Of a DNA stretch of 64,000 nt, positions 1 through 9,757 are shown piece after piece. The stretch comes from Oscillospiraceae bacterium (lineage in GTDB: Bacteria; Bacillota; Clostridia; Oscillospirales; CAG-272), in the NCBI GenBank assembly GCA_015063895.1, contig SVTG01000007.1, positions 39,083-103,082 of the forward strand. The letters are read 5' to 3'. Below the pieces are notes generated by a model, which saw nothing but the letters and a program-made list of their open reading frames with translations, did no database searches and had not been told where the DNA came from. The position numbers and the translations under genes were made by a program. Position 1 is the stretch's first letter; each line of letters opens with the position of its first letter.

Positions 1-31
1 TTTTGAGAATTTATCATTTTTTTAAACGTAA

Positions 32-59
32 TTGACATGGTTTGAGAAAGTGCTATACT
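32..59 (+). promoter_or_regulatory. sigma70-type promoter upstream of MATE transporter
   Basis: TTGACA (32-37), 16-nt spacer, TATACT (54-59). Confidence 0.6.
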
Positions 60-103
60 AATTATAGCAAGCGGATGCCCCGTCGTCAAGGAGATGATAA
101 AAA

Positions 104-1489
104 ATGAAGGCAACCAAAAATATCACGCAGGGTAATATATACAAGAACCTCTTTATCTATGCCGTTCCGTTGATGCTTTCCTCCTTGCTTTCGCAGGCAT
201 ACAGTACAGTAGACGGTATGATCGCGGGAAAGCTGATCGGTGAATACGCGCTGGGTGCGATCAGTGCCACGGGCTCGTTTGAGATGCTTTTCAGCAGGCT
301 GAATTCGGGATTTGTAGCAGGCTTTGCCGTTTATATTTCGCATCTGTTTGGCAAGCGGCAATATGCCGAGGTCAAGCGTGACGTGATGGGTGCCTCGTGG
401 GTGGTCGTTGTGTTTGCCCTGCTTATCAGTATTTTTTCAATTGCGTTGCGTCACCCCATTATGAGATACCTGCAGGTCGACGCGATCATATACGGGCAGG
501 CGGAGCAGTATTTTGTCGTGTATACCGCAGGATACGTCGTTCTATATCTGAACGGTATACTGATCGGCGTGCTGCATGCGCTTGGCGTTACCTCCTTTTC
601 ACTTTATGTCTCCCTGTTATCAATGGTACTGAACATTGGCGGTAACTTACTGACGGTGCTGGTGTTTGATATGGGCGTGGCGGGTCTGGCTCTTTCTACG
701 GTGCTATCGGCCGCGGTGGCAACCGTGATCTATATCTGGATGGTCTGTCGCGCTTTCAGGGAAATGCCGAGCGAGCCGATCTCCTATCGCCCGGATTTTC
801 GGTGTCTTGCCCGCTCCTGGCGCTATACGGTGCCTGCCGCACTTCAGATGATGGCATTTCACGGCGTTGCCTTTTTGATCGCACCCGCTGTCAACGCGCT
901 CGGTGCTGCCGCCACAACTGCCTATAACGTGACCAACCGTCTGTATAGCTTTTCCTGGGCGGGGCTTTCCGCCATTACCTCAGGCTTTGGCTGTTACGTT
1001 GGACAATGTGCAGGGGAGGGGGATCCTCGCAAGATACGGCGCGGTATTCCGTGCAGTTACGTGTTGAACGCAGTCTTGCTGCTGCCGCCCGTGGCGTTTG
1101 TTGCCCTGTTCGCGCCGCAGGTGGTGTCGCTGTTTTTCCCCACAGGGTACGTAGGGGAAGCATATCAGCAGGCTGTTCATTACGCTGTTTACTATCTTCC
1201 CTTTATTTACGTGCAGATGATAGGACACGTGCTGCACGCCTATATGCGCAGCCTTGCCCGAATGCGCGCTGTTTTGTCGGTCACGGTCCTTGGCAGCGTT
1301 GTACGCTACGTGGCCACGATGCTCCTGGTGCCTGTGTGGCAGCTTGAGGGTGTTTTCATGGGACAGATCATCAGCTGGGCTGTGGATGGATTGGCTTCAA
1401 TTCTTCTTTGCTGGTGCCTGTACCGTACTGTGCCGCAGCTGCAGCGTGTGATCGATCGGCTCTTGGCAAAAAAACAAACACATACATAA
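104..1489 (+). CDS. MATE family efflux transporter
   Basis: 461 aa, multi-TM, MATE-like N-terminus (PLMLSSLLSQAYSTVDGMIAGKLIGEYALGAISAT). Confidence 0.9.
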   Translation: MKATKNITQGNIYKNLFIYAVPLMLSSLLSQAYSTVDGMIAGKLIGEYALGAISATGSFEMLFSRLNSGFVAGFAVYISHLFGKRQYAEVKRDVMGASWVVVVFALLISIFSIALRHPIMRYLQVDAIIYGQAEQYFVVYTAGYVVLYLNGILIGVLHALGVTSFSLYVSLLSMVLNIGGNLLTVLVFDMGVAGLALSTVLSAAVATVIYIWMVCRAFREMPSEPISYRPDFRCLARSWRYTVPAALQMMAFHGVAFLIAPAVNALGAAATTAYNVTNRLYSFSWAGLSAITSGFGCYVGQCAGEGDPRKIRRGIPCSYVLNAVLLLPPVAFVALFAPQVVSLFFPTGYVGEAYQQAVHYAVYYLPFIYVQMIGHVLHAYMRSLARMRAVLSVTVLGSVVRYVATMLLVPVWQLEGVFMGQIISWAVDGLASILLCWCLYRTVPQLQRVIDRLLAKKQTHT

Positions 1490-1490
1490 A

Positions 1491-1521
1491 AATTCCCCGT
1501 TGCAGCGGCAACGGGGAATTT
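1491..1521. terminator. bidirectional intrinsic terminator between MATE gene and hisIE
   Basis: AATTCCCCGTTGC / GCAACGGGGAATT perfect inverted repeat with flanking A/T runs, between convergent genes. Confidence 0.8.
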
Positions 1522-1543
1522 GCGTTATAGTCAGGAACGGTGT

Positions 1544-2206
1544 TTATTTCGTCATCTTTTCCTGTTTGACCTTGTGGTCGATGACGTGGCGAGAGGCAAG
1601 CTCGCGGTGGATATCCTCCAGCGAAATGCCTGCTTCGATCATCAGAACCATGACGTGGTAAACAAGGTCGGAGATCTCGTAGACGGTTTCGGCGCGGTCC
1701 TCTGCCTTGGCGGCAATGATGACCTCGGTGCACTCCTCTCCAACCTTTTTGAGGATCTTATCAAGACCCTTTTCAAAGAGATACGTGGTATACGAGCCCT
1801 CTTTTTTCTCGGTCTTTCTGCCCTCGATGAGCTTCATCAAGCCCTCAAGTGAAAATTCGTGGCGCTCCTCGCTTTCGCCAAACGGGAAGCTGAAGCAGCT
1901 CTTGGTGCCAAGGTGACAGGCAGGGCCCTCGGGCTCTACCATGACCTGCAGGGCGTCCTTATCGCAGTCGGCGGTGATCGAAACCACGTGCTGAATATTG
2001 CCGCTGTGCTCACCCTTCAGCCACAGCTTCTGGCGAGAGCGGCTGAAAAAGCAGGTCAGCTCCTTTTCGAGTGTGATCTGCAGGCTTTCACGGTTCATAT
2101 ATGCAAGTGTCAGCACCTGCTTGCTGACGGCGTCCACCACGATAGCGGGGATCAGACCCTTTTCGTCAAATTTTAATTCATCTATACTGAAATTTGGGGT
2201 TATCAT
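1544..2206 (-). CDS. hisIE: bifunctional phosphoribosyl-AMP cyclohydrolase / phosphoribosyl-ATP pyrophosphatase
   Basis: 220 aa; HisI motifs ([29 protein letters not shown]-like region) and HisE domain; his operon context. Confidence 0.95.
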   Translation of the reverse strand: MITPNFSIDELKFDEKGLIPAIVVDAVSKQVLTLAYMNRESLQITLEKELTCFFSRSRQKLWLKGEHSGNIQHVVSITADCDKDALQVMVEPEGPACHLGTKSCFSFPFGESEERHEFSLEGLMKLIEGRKTEKKEGSYTTYLFEKGLDKILKKVGEECTEVIIAAKAEDRAETVYEISDLVYHVMVLMIEAGISLEDIHRELASRHVIDHKVKQEKMTK

Positions 2207-2217
2207 AGTTACCTCTC

Positions 2218-2976
2218 TTATATTCTTGCGGGAATGCCCGCTTTTTTCATAGCGTCCTTCAGGTCGCTGAACCTTACCTCGCCAAAGTGGAAAATGGAGG
2301 CGGCAAGGCCTGCATCCACACCGGGCAGGGTGTTGAACAGCGTGATAAAATCTTCAATTTTACCGGCACCGCCCGAGGCGATGACGGGCACCTGCACGGC
2401 GGCACACACGGCCGCCAGCATCTCAAGGTCAAAGCCGCGCTTGACACCGTCGGTGTCGATCGAGTTGAGCACGACCTCGCCGGCACCCAGATCGACACAG
2501 TGGCGGATCCAGGAAATGGCCTCCATGCCCGTATTTTCACGTCCGCCCTTGGCAAATACGCGAAAGCTGCCGTCCACACGCTTGACGTCCGCGGAGATCA
2601 CCACGCATTGATTGCCGTAGCGCTTGGCGGCCTCCTCGATGAGGCGGGGATTGCGAATGGCGCCCGAATTGACGCTGACCTTATCAGCACCGCATTTCAG
2701 TACACGGTCAAAGTCGTCAAGCGTGTTGATGCCGCCGCCGACCGTCAGGGGAATAAAGATCTTGCTTGCTACCTCGGTTAAAATATCGGTAAAAAGACGG
2801 CGCCCCTCGGCCGAGGCCGTGATATCGTAAAATACCAGCTCGTCCGCCCCGTGGTCGCTGTAATAGCGCGCGAGCTCTACGGGAGAGGAAACGTCGGCAA
2901 GTCCTTCAAAGTTCACACCCTTGACCACGCGCCCGTCGCGCACGTCAAGGCAGGGAATAATGCGCTTTGTAATCAT
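2218..2976 (-). CDS. hisF: imidazole glycerol phosphate synthase subunit HisF
   Basis: [23 protein letters not shown]; operon context. Confidence 0.97.
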   Translation of the reverse strand: MITKRIIPCLDVRDGRVVKGVNFEGLADVSSPVELARYYSDHGADELVFYDITASAEGRRLFTDILTEVASKIFIPLTVGGGINTLDDFDRVLKCGADKVSVNSGAIRNPRLIEEAAKRYGNQCVVISADVKRVDGSFRVFAKGGRENTGMEAISWIRHCVDLGAGEVVLNSIDTDGVKRGFDLEMLAAVCAAVQVPVIASGGAGKIEDFITLFNTLPGVDAGLAASIFHFGEVRFSDLKDAMKKAGIPARI

Positions 2977-3686
2977 TTTGCCACCTCTATTGCAGTTTTC
3001 AGGTCAATGGCGCCTGTGTAATAAGCCTTGCCGATAATGGCACCGTAGAGATCCATCTCGGTAAGGGCAGTCACGTCCTCCATTGAGGAAACGCCGCCCG
3101 ATGCCACGATCTGCATACCGAAGCGCTCCTTTAAGGCTCTATAAAGCGCGTGGTTGGCGCCGCGCATGGCACCGTCGCGCGAGATATCGGTGCAAATGAG
3201 GGTTTTTACGCCCCATTCCTGCATCTTTTGGCAAAAATCCAGTGCGTTCTCGCTCGATTTTTCGGTCCAGCCCTTGACTGCCACAAACCCGTCCTTTATG
3301 TCAACGCCAACGGCGATCTTATCACCGTAGGCGGCAACCGCCTCACGCAAAAACGCGGGGCTTGAAACCGCAGCGGTGCCGAGAATGACGCGGTCAAGCC
3401 CCGCGTCTATGTAGCGCTTGACTACTTCCATGCTGCGCACGCCGCCGCCGATCTCGCAAAATAGCCCACATTCTCTTTTGATGGCAAGCACGGTACCGAG
3501 GTTTGGTGTGTTGCCGTCGCGTGCACCCTCAAGATCCACCAGATGCACGTGCGTGGCGCCCGCCGTCACAAAATCGCGCGCTACCGCCACGGGGTTATCG
3601 TGATAGACTGTCATTTGTGCGTAGTCGCCCTTGAAAAGGCGCACGGCCTTACCGCCGTATAGATCGATCGCAGGGAAGATCAGCAT
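2973..3686 (-). CDS. hisA: phosphoribosylformimino-5-aminoimidazole carboxamide ribotide isomerase
   Basis: MLIFPAIDLYGGKAVRLFKGDY; operon context. Confidence 0.96.
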   Translation of the reverse strand: MLIFPAIDLYGGKAVRLFKGDYAQMTVYHDNPVAVARDFVTAGATHVHLVDLEGARDGNTPNLGTVLAIKRECGLFCEIGGGVRSMEVVKRYIDAGLDRVILGTAAVSSPAFLREAVAAYGDKIAVGVDIKDGFVAVKGWTEKSSENALDFCQKMQEWGVKTLICTDISRDGAMRGANHALYRALKERFGMQIVASGGVSSMEDVTALTEMDLYGAIIGKAYYTGAIDLKTAIEVAK

Positions 3687-4306
3687 GCCGTGCCCTCCAT
3701 TTCACAAAAGGCGCGCAGTATAGAAAGGCCTGCCTTGCCGCTTTTTTCGGGGTGAAACTGACAGCCCATCACGTTTTTGTCGGCAACAGCCGCCGTCAGC
3801 GGCACACCGTATTCAGCGGTGGCGATCACGCTCTCCTCACAGTTGGCACCGTAATAGGAATGTACGAAATACACGCAATCCCCCTCGTGAAGATATTTGA
3901 AAAGCGGGTGCTTCTTCTCACCGAAGGAAAGGGCGTTCCAGCCGATATGGGGGATTTTCAGATCTTCGGGAATGACGTCGGCAATGGGGCGGATCTCACC
4001 CTTGATGAGCGAGAGGCCTGCGTGCTCACCGTATTCAAAGCTTTTGTCAAATAAAAGCTGCATACCAAGGCAAATACCCATCACGGGCTTGCCCTTGGCT
4101 GCTTCCTCCAGCACGATGCGGTCAAGGCCGCTTGCGCGCAGCTTGGCGGCGGCGTCACCAAAAGCGCCGACACCGGGTAAAATGACGTGTGAGGCTGCGC
4201 GGATCACGTCGGGGTCGGCCGTGACCTGTGCTTTGACGCCAATGGCACAAAGAGAGCTGCTGAGCGAAAAGAGATTGCCGACGCCGTAATCGATAATGGC
4301 TACCAT
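3680..4306 (-). CDS. hisH: imidazole glycerol phosphate synthase glutaminase subunit HisH
   Basis: class I GATase motifs (GICLGMQLLF, QFHPEKSG). Confidence 0.96.
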   Translation of the reverse strand: MVAIIDYGVGNLFSLSSSLCAIGVKAQVTADPDVIRAASHVILPGVGAFGDAAAKLRASGLDRIVLEEAAKGKPVMGICLGMQLLFDKSFEYGEHAGLSLIKGEIRPIADVIPEDLKIPHIGWNALSFGEKKHPLFKYLHEGDCVYFVHSYYGANCEESVIATAEYGVPLTAAVADKNVMGCQFHPEKSGKAGLSILRAFCEMEGTAC

Positions 4307-4893
4307 CAGAGCACCTCTTTGGTTGAAAGCACGGTGCCGCCAAGGCTTTCGTCGGGGGTGAGTGCCTTTTTCAGGCTGTGTGCCACCGATTTGAAAATGC
4401 CTTCAATAATGTGGTGCGTGTTGTTGCCTGCGAGCTGCCCGATATGCAGGGTGATCCTTGCCTCGCGCACAAACGCCAGCCAAAACTCCTCTACAAGCTC
4501 GGTATCAAACGTGCCGACCTGTGCATTGGGCATTTCGGCATCGTATCCAAGGTAGGCGCGCCCCGACAGGTCAACGGCCGAGAGGATCAGCGCCTCGTCC
4601 ATGGGTAAGATCATGTAGCCGTAGCGTGCAAGCCCCTTTTTGTCGCCTGCCAGCTCGCCGATGGCACGCCCGAGGCAAATGCCGATATCCTCGGCGGTGT
4701 GGTGGGCATCTACGTGCAGATCTCCTACGCATTTGAGCGTGAGATCAAAGCCGCCGTGGCGGGTAAAGAGTGTGAGCATATGGTCAAGAAAGCCACAGCC
4801 CGTGTCAATGCTTGCTATACCCGTACCGCGGGAAAGCGTCAGCTCAATGTCGGTTTCTGCGGTTTTTCTTGTAATGGTTGCCGTGTTTTTCAT
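4306..4893 (-). CDS. hisB: imidazoleglycerol-phosphate dehydratase (monofunctional)
   Basis: 195 aa; GFLDHML, DLHVDAHHTAEDIGI motifs. Confidence 0.96.
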   Translation of the reverse strand: MKNTATITRKTAETDIELTLSRGTGIASIDTGCGFLDHMLTLFTRHGGFDLTLKCVGDLHVDAHHTAEDIGICLGRAIGELAGDKKGLARYGYMILPMDEALILSAVDLSGRAYLGYDAEMPNAQVGTFDTELVEEFWLAFVREARITLHIGQLAGNNTHHIIEGIFKSVAHSLKKALTPDESLGGTVLSTKEVL

Positions 4894-4896
4894 GAC

Positions 4897-5955
4897 TTAC
4901 TCCTTTGTGATCTCAGAAAGAGCCGCTACCAGTGCCGCCATTTCCTCGGCGGTGCCAACGGTAATGCGGTTGTAATCGGCAATGGGTGCCCTGCTGAAGT
5001 GGCGCACGAGGATCCCGCGCTCCCGCAGGGCGCTGTAAATGGTCTTTCCGTCAAAACGGGGGTGACGCACAAACATGAAGTTGCCGCGCGAATCGGTGAC
5101 CTCAAAACCAAGGCTTTTCAGTGCCGTTTGGGTGCTTTCTCGGTTTTTGATAATGGTTTTGCAGTTCTGCTGCGTATAAGCCTCGTCAGCCATCACGCCA
5201 AGGCCTGCGGCCGCTGACATGCTGTTGACGTTGTAGGGGTTGGTGGAATATTTGACGGTATTGAGGTCTGCGATCAGCGCAGGACACCCAACGCCGTAGC
5301 CAAGGCGCGCGCCCGCCATTGAGCGGGATTTGGAAAAGGTGCGCGTGACGAGCAGATTGTCGTATTTGCGCACGAGCGACACCACGCTCTCACCGCCAAA
5401 ATCAACGTAGGCCTCGTCAACCACGACGACGCGCTCTCGGTTGGCGGCGACGATCTCTTCTATTTCCGCTGCCGAGAGGGCAAGGCCTGTCGGGGCATTG
5501 GGGTTGGCGATAAAAAGCGTGCCCCTTTGTGCCATCATCGCGGCCCTGTCAAGCGAGAAATCGGCCTGCAAGGGGATCTCCGTGTAGGGTACGTGGTTGA
5601 GCGTGGCAAACACGCTGTAAAAGCCGTAGGTAATATCGGGGAAAACAGCGGGGCTCTGCTCGTCGCAAAAGGCCATAAAGGCGAAATTCAGGATCTCGTC
5701 CGAGCCGTTTGTAACCAGCACCTCGTCGGTGCTAAGGCCGTGATAGTCGGCAATGGCGGTATGCAGGGCAAGATACGTGGGATCGGGGTAAAGCTGCAAG
5801 CTTTTGGCAGCCTCGGCTGCCGCCTCCTGCGCCCTTTGCGAGGGGGGAAAGGGGGATTCGTTGGTGTTTAATTTGATGTATTTTCTGTCGCGCGGCTGCT
5901 CACCGGGGGTATAGGGGGTAAGAGCAGCAAGGCGATTTGTGAAAAACTTGCTCAT
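4897..5955 (-). CDS. hisC: histidinol-phosphate aminotransferase
   Basis: LNTNESPFPPS, FSKSRSMAGARLGY PLP-aminotransferase motifs; operon context. Confidence 0.95.
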   Translation of the reverse strand: MSKFFTNRLAALTPYTPGEQPRDRKYIKLNTNESPFPPSQRAQEAAAEAAKSLQLYPDPTYLALHTAIADYHGLSTDEVLVTNGSDEILNFAFMAFCDEQSPAVFPDITYGFYSVFATLNHVPYTEIPLQADFSLDRAAMMAQRGTLFIANPNAPTGLALSAAEIEEIVAANRERVVVVDEAYVDFGGESVVSLVRKYDNLLVTRTFSKSRSMAGARLGYGVGCPALIADLNTVKYSTNPYNVNSMSAAAGLGVMADEAYTQQNCKTIIKNRESTQTALKSLGFEVTDSRGNFMFVRHPRFDGKTIYSALRERGILVRHFSRAPIADYNRITVGTAEEMAALVAALSEITKE

Positions 5956-5991
5956 GGGTTCTCCTTGGTATAAACAGCCCCGTTATGGGGG

Positions 5992-7269
5992 TTAATTCTC
6001 TTCAAGACGAATGGTAGCGCTTCTTGCGTGTGCATCAAGCCCTTCCTTGCCTGCGAAATAGGCAAGATCCTCGGCGACGCGCAGGAACGCCTCCTTCGTA
6101 TAGTAGGTATACTGGGTCTTTTTGATAAAATCGTCTACCGACAAGGGGTTTGAGAAGCGTGCGGTGCCGCTGGTGGGCAGCGTGTGGTTGGGGCCTGCGA
6201 GATAATCGCCCAGTGCCTCGGGGCAGTATTTACCCATAAAGACCGAGCCTGCGTGACGCACGCCGTCAAGATAATCAAAGGGATTGTCAACGGCAAGCTC
6301 CAAGTGCTCGGGGGCGAGCTCGTTTGACACGTCAATGGCGGTCTTGAGGTCGTTTACCACAATGATCTTGCCATTGTTGTCGATCGAGGTGCGTGCGATC
6401 TCGGCACGGGGCAGAAGCGGGATCTGTCTTTCCAGCTCGGCATTGACGGCGTTGGCAAGGGCTTCGCTGTCGGTGATCAGCACAGCGCTGGCCAGCTTAT
6501 CGTGCTCGGCCTGCGACAAAAGGTCTGCCGCGACAAAGGCAGGGTTGGCCGTGCCGTCTGCCACGACCAGGATCTCGCTGGGGCCTGCGATCATATCGAT
6601 CGACACGCGGCCAAAAACCTGTTTTTTGGCTTCTGCCACAAAGGCGTTTCCGGGGCCGACGATCTTATCCACGCGCGGAATACTCTCGGTGCCGTAGGCA
6701 AGCGCCGCGATGGCCTGGGCGCCACCCACCTTGAAGATGCGGTCAACGCCTGCAACCTCAGCGGCGGTTAAGATCACGGGATTGACCTTGCCGTTTGCCT
6801 GGGGAGGGGTCACCATCACGACCTCGCGGCAGCCCGCGATCTTGGCGGGAATGGCGTCCATTAAGACCGTGGAGGGGTAGGCGGCGGTGCCACCCGGCAC
6901 GTAAAGACCCGCGCGGTCAATGGGAATGATCTTTTGCCCCACGACCACACCGTTTTCCTCATTCAGAATAAAGCTGTTGCGTACCTGCCGCTCGTGAAAG
7001 CGGCGGATGTTGGCGGCGGCGCGGCGCAGCACCTCTAAAAATTTGGGCTCGATCTCACAAAGAGCCGCGGCACGCTCCTGTGGGGTGACCTGAAGGGCCG
7101 TTAGCTTTGCTTTGTCAAATTTTTCGGTGAAGGTAAACAGTGCCTTGTCACCGTCACGCTGTACGGTGGCAATAATATCGGCTACGATATCGGCTACGTT
7201 CGCCGTGGGCTCGGTGCGTGCAAAGATCTCGCTGTTCGGCACCTCGCCGTATTTTAAAATTTTGATCAT
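5992..7269 (-). CDS. hisD: histidinol dehydrogenase
   Basis: VGPGNAFVAEAKKQVFG, IDMIAGPSEILVVAD motifs; track ORF extends to 7314, but MIKILKYGEVP at 7269 is the more likely start. Confidence 0.95.
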   Translation of the reverse strand: MIKILKYGEVPNSEIFARTEPTANVADIVADIIATVQRDGDKALFTFTEKFDKAKLTALQVTPQERAAALCEIEPKFLEVLRRAAANIRRFHERQVRNSFILNEENGVVVGQKIIPIDRAGLYVPGGTAAYPSTVLMDAIPAKIAGCREVVMVTPPQANGKVNPVILTAAEVAGVDRIFKVGGAQAIAALAYGTESIPRVDKIVGPGNAFVAEAKKQVFGRVSIDMIAGPSEILVVADGTANPAFVAADLLSQAEHDKLASAVLITDSEALANAVNAELERQIPLLPRAEIARTSIDNNGKIIVVNDLKTAIDVSNELAPEHLELAVDNPFDYLDGVRHAGSVFMGKYCPEALGDYLAGPNHTLPTSGTARFSNPLSVDDFIKKTQYTYYTKEAFLRVAEDLAYFAGKEGLDAHARSATIRLEEN

Positions 7270-7270
7270 A

Positions 7271-7903
7271 TCAGTTCTCCACCTGCGCGGCAATACCGCG
7301 CACGATTTGTTCAATGGTTGCGTTTTTGAATTTAAAGCCGGCCTTGTTGGCGATCAGACGCGCGCTGATGGGTACTACCGTGGCAAAGACCTCAAGGTTA
7401 TTCTCGCGTAGGGTCGTGCCTGTTTCCACAATATCCACGATCACGTCGGAAAGGCCGATGATGGGGGCGATTTCGATACTGCCGTTCAAGTGAATGATGT
7501 CAATGTCACGCCCCAGCCCCTCATAATAATTTTTTGCGATGCGCGAAAATTTGGTGGCAACGCGCAGGGTGCGACGCGGATCGTCGTGAAAATCCTTGGG
7601 GGCGGCCACGGCCATACGGCATTTGCCGAGCTTGAGGTCAAGGAGCTCGTATACGTCGGGGCGATATTCAAGTAAGATATCCTTGCCCGCGACACCGATG
7701 TCGGCCACACCGCGCTCCACGTAGATCGGTACGTCCGAGGGCTTAGCCCAGAAAAAGCGGAGCCCCAGCTCCTCATTTTCAAAGATCAGCTTGCGGTTAT
7801 CCTCGTGAATGGCGGGGCAGGGAAAGCCCGCCTTTTCAAACATGGCAAAGACCTTTTCGCCAAGGCGCCCCTTGGGCAGGGCAACGTTTAGCATTTCCTT
7901 CAT
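7271..7903 (-). CDS. hisG: ATP phosphoribosyltransferase catalytic subunit (short form)
   Basis: 210 aa short HisG, MLNVALPKGRLGEKVF; adjacent hisZ. Confidence 0.95.
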   Translation of the reverse strand: MKEMLNVALPKGRLGEKVFAMFEKAGFPCPAIHEDNRKLIFENEELGLRFFWAKPSDVPIYVERGVADIGVAGKDILLEYRPDVYELLDLKLGKCRMAVAAPKDFHDDPRRTLRVATKFSRIAKNYYEGLGRDIDIIHLNGSIEIAPIIGLSDVIVDIVETGTTLRENNLEVFATVVPISARLIANKAGFKFKNATIEQIVRGIAAQVEN

Positions 7904-9006
7904 TTTTGCACCTCCCCGTCGGTTAAGCTCAGCAGCGTGCGATAGCGCAGCCGCTCGGGTACCTCGCGCTGCGCCAGTGCGGTTTTACCCTCAGCGACGA
8001 GTGCAGCCATTTGCTCGGCCAGCACGGCAGGGCTTGTGTGCGCATCGTACAGCACCACGGTATCCACGTCATAGCTTTCCTTATCCTCCATAAAGCGCTC
8101 AAGCGCATCGAGGTAAACGGCAAAGCCGATGGCGTTTTCCTTCTTGCCCATTTTGCGCATCAGACCGTTGTATTCGCCGCCTGACAGCAGGCTTTCGGGC
8201 ACGCCCGCAACAAACCCCTTGAATACGATGCCGTTGTAGTAGCCGATATCGCCCACCACGGAAAGATCAACGCGCACAAGTGCGCCAACGGGGGAGCTTT
8301 CAAGGGCATTCAGCAGGGCAGTAAAGGTGTCAAGCGTTTCCTTTGGAACGATGCCCGTAAGGGCGGGCAGGAGTGCCGGCAACACGTCACGGGGGGCACC
8401 GTAGGAGGAGATCAGCGTTTGCAGCACCGCAACTTTTTCGGGTGAAACACCGGCGGCGGTGGCAATGGCAGCTGCCTCGTGCAGATTTTTCTCGCCGATG
8501 GCACCGAGCAGGGCACGGCGTGTGTCGGCCGATACCGAAAGGGCATCCAGCACTGCCGAAACGATGCCGAGGTGAGATACGTCAAGCACGGCATGCTCCG
8601 AGATCGTGGCAAGGCTCTTGGCGGCCAGCGTCAGCACCTCAAAAATGCAGTAGGTGTCGACTGCACCGATGCACTCAAGCCCCACCTGCATGATCTCGCG
8701 AAAGGCATGCGTGCGACCCGATACGCGATAGACGTTTTCCTGATAGTACACCTTTTCAAGACTGCCGCGCAGCCCTGCGTTTTTGACGATCGACAGCGTT
8801 ACGTCCGGCTTCAGGGCCAGCAGCTTGCCGCTGGTATCGGTAAAGGTAATGACGTTATCCGATATCAGGAAGTCTTTGTTTTGTACGTAGAGGTCGTATT
8901 CCTCAAATTTGTTCATTTTATACTGCGTGTAGCCATAGCTGTGATACAGCGCACGCAGGGCGAGCGCTGCGCGCTCGTCACCTTGTAAGATCTTGCTTGT
9001 ATTCAT
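7900..9006 (-). CDS. hisZ: ATP phosphoribosyltransferase regulatory subunit
   Basis: HisRS-like fold motifs (LKPDVTLSIVKN, YYQENVYR) without anticodon domain; adjacent to short hisG. Confidence 0.92.
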   Translation of the reverse strand: MNTSKILQGDERAALALRALYHSYGYTQYKMNKFEEYDLYVQNKDFLISDNVITFTDTSGKLLALKPDVTLSIVKNAGLRGSLEKVYYQENVYRVSGRTHAFREIMQVGLECIGAVDTYCIFEVLTLAAKSLATISEHAVLDVSHLGIVSAVLDALSVSADTRRALLGAIGEKNLHEAAAIATAAGVSPEKVAVLQTLISSYGAPRDVLPALLPALTGIVPKETLDTFTALLNALESSPVGALVRVDLSVVGDIGYYNGIVFKGFVAGVPESLLSGGEYNGLMRKMGKKENAIGFAVYLDALERFMEDKESYDVDTVVLYDAHTSPAVLAEQMAALVAEGKTALAQREVPERLRYRTLLSLTDGEVQK

Positions 9007-9302
9007 GATTTTTTCTCCCCGTCAGCCAGCTTTTTCAGCATCTGCACGTAGCCGCCACTGCCGTAATTCAGGCACTTATTCACACGGCTGATGGTGGCTG
9101 TGCTGGCACCCGTGAGGGTAGAGATGACCTGATAGTTTTTGCCCTGCGAAAGGTAAAGCGCCACGTCAAGACGCTGGGCGATCTCACGCAATTCCTTTAC
9201 AGTGCAAATGTCCTCAAAAAAGCACTCGCATTCCTCGGTTGTTTCAAGCTTCAAGATCGCTTCAAATAAGCGATTTAAGGATTCGTTTTTCGTATCAAAC
9301 AT
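9003..9302 (-). CDS. TrpR-related protein YerC/YecD
   Basis: CTVKELREIAQRLDVALYLSQGKNYQVISTLTGASTATISRVNKCLNYGSGGY; TrpR-like HTH, first gene of his operon. Confidence 0.9.
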   Translation of the reverse strand: MFDTKNESLNRLFEAILKLETTEECECFFEDICTVKELREIAQRLDVALYLSQGKNYQVISTLTGASTATISRVNKCLNYGSGGYVQMLKKLADGEKKS

Positions 9303-9335
9303 GCCAAAGCTCTCCTGTTGTTGAAATACCTACAC

Positions 9336-9364
9336 ATTTTAACACTTTACCGTGCTAAAGTCAA
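9336..9364 (-). promoter_or_regulatory. promoter of the his operon
   Basis: minus strand TTGACT (9359-9364), 17-nt spacer, TAAAAT (9336-9341); RBS AGGAGAG before the 9302 start codon. Confidence 0.75.
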
Positions 9365-9694
9365 GGGCTTTTTTCAATCTTTTTAAACTTTTTTTCGGGC
9401 AAGCGCAAAAAAGCCGAAAAAGTGCCCTCGGGTGGCGTTTTATTTATGCAACCCCCGTGAGTATAGCGGGGGGGAGCGGAGAGTGGGCGCGAGATATGTT
9501 CCTTTATTGGTAACGCGCGAGCGTGTGCGCGTAGACGGATACACAGGGCGTGTTTTGCATAAAAAACGAATGAATATGCGCTGTTTTCGGGGCATTTTGT
9601 GCCTTTTTGATGCTAAAATATGTGCAGAGTGCACAGTTCTGTAACACATACGGATTTTTTGTTGTTTTTTGTGCCGAAAAGCAAAAATTGGGTA

Positions 9695-9723
9695 TTGACA
9701 CGGAAAGGGCACCGTGATATAAT
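9695..9723 (+). promoter_or_regulatory. perfect-consensus promoter of the ilv/leu operon
   Basis: TTGACA (9695-9700), 17 nt, TATAAT (9718-9723). Confidence 0.85.
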
Positions 9724-9757
9724 AGCAACATATTATTATTAAAACGTGAGGTGCAGT

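Noticed and set aside
9432-9644. 70-aa ORF in the his/ilv intergenic region
   Set aside because: No convincing RBS, no family resemblance, lies upstream of the strong ilv promoter; probably non-coding.
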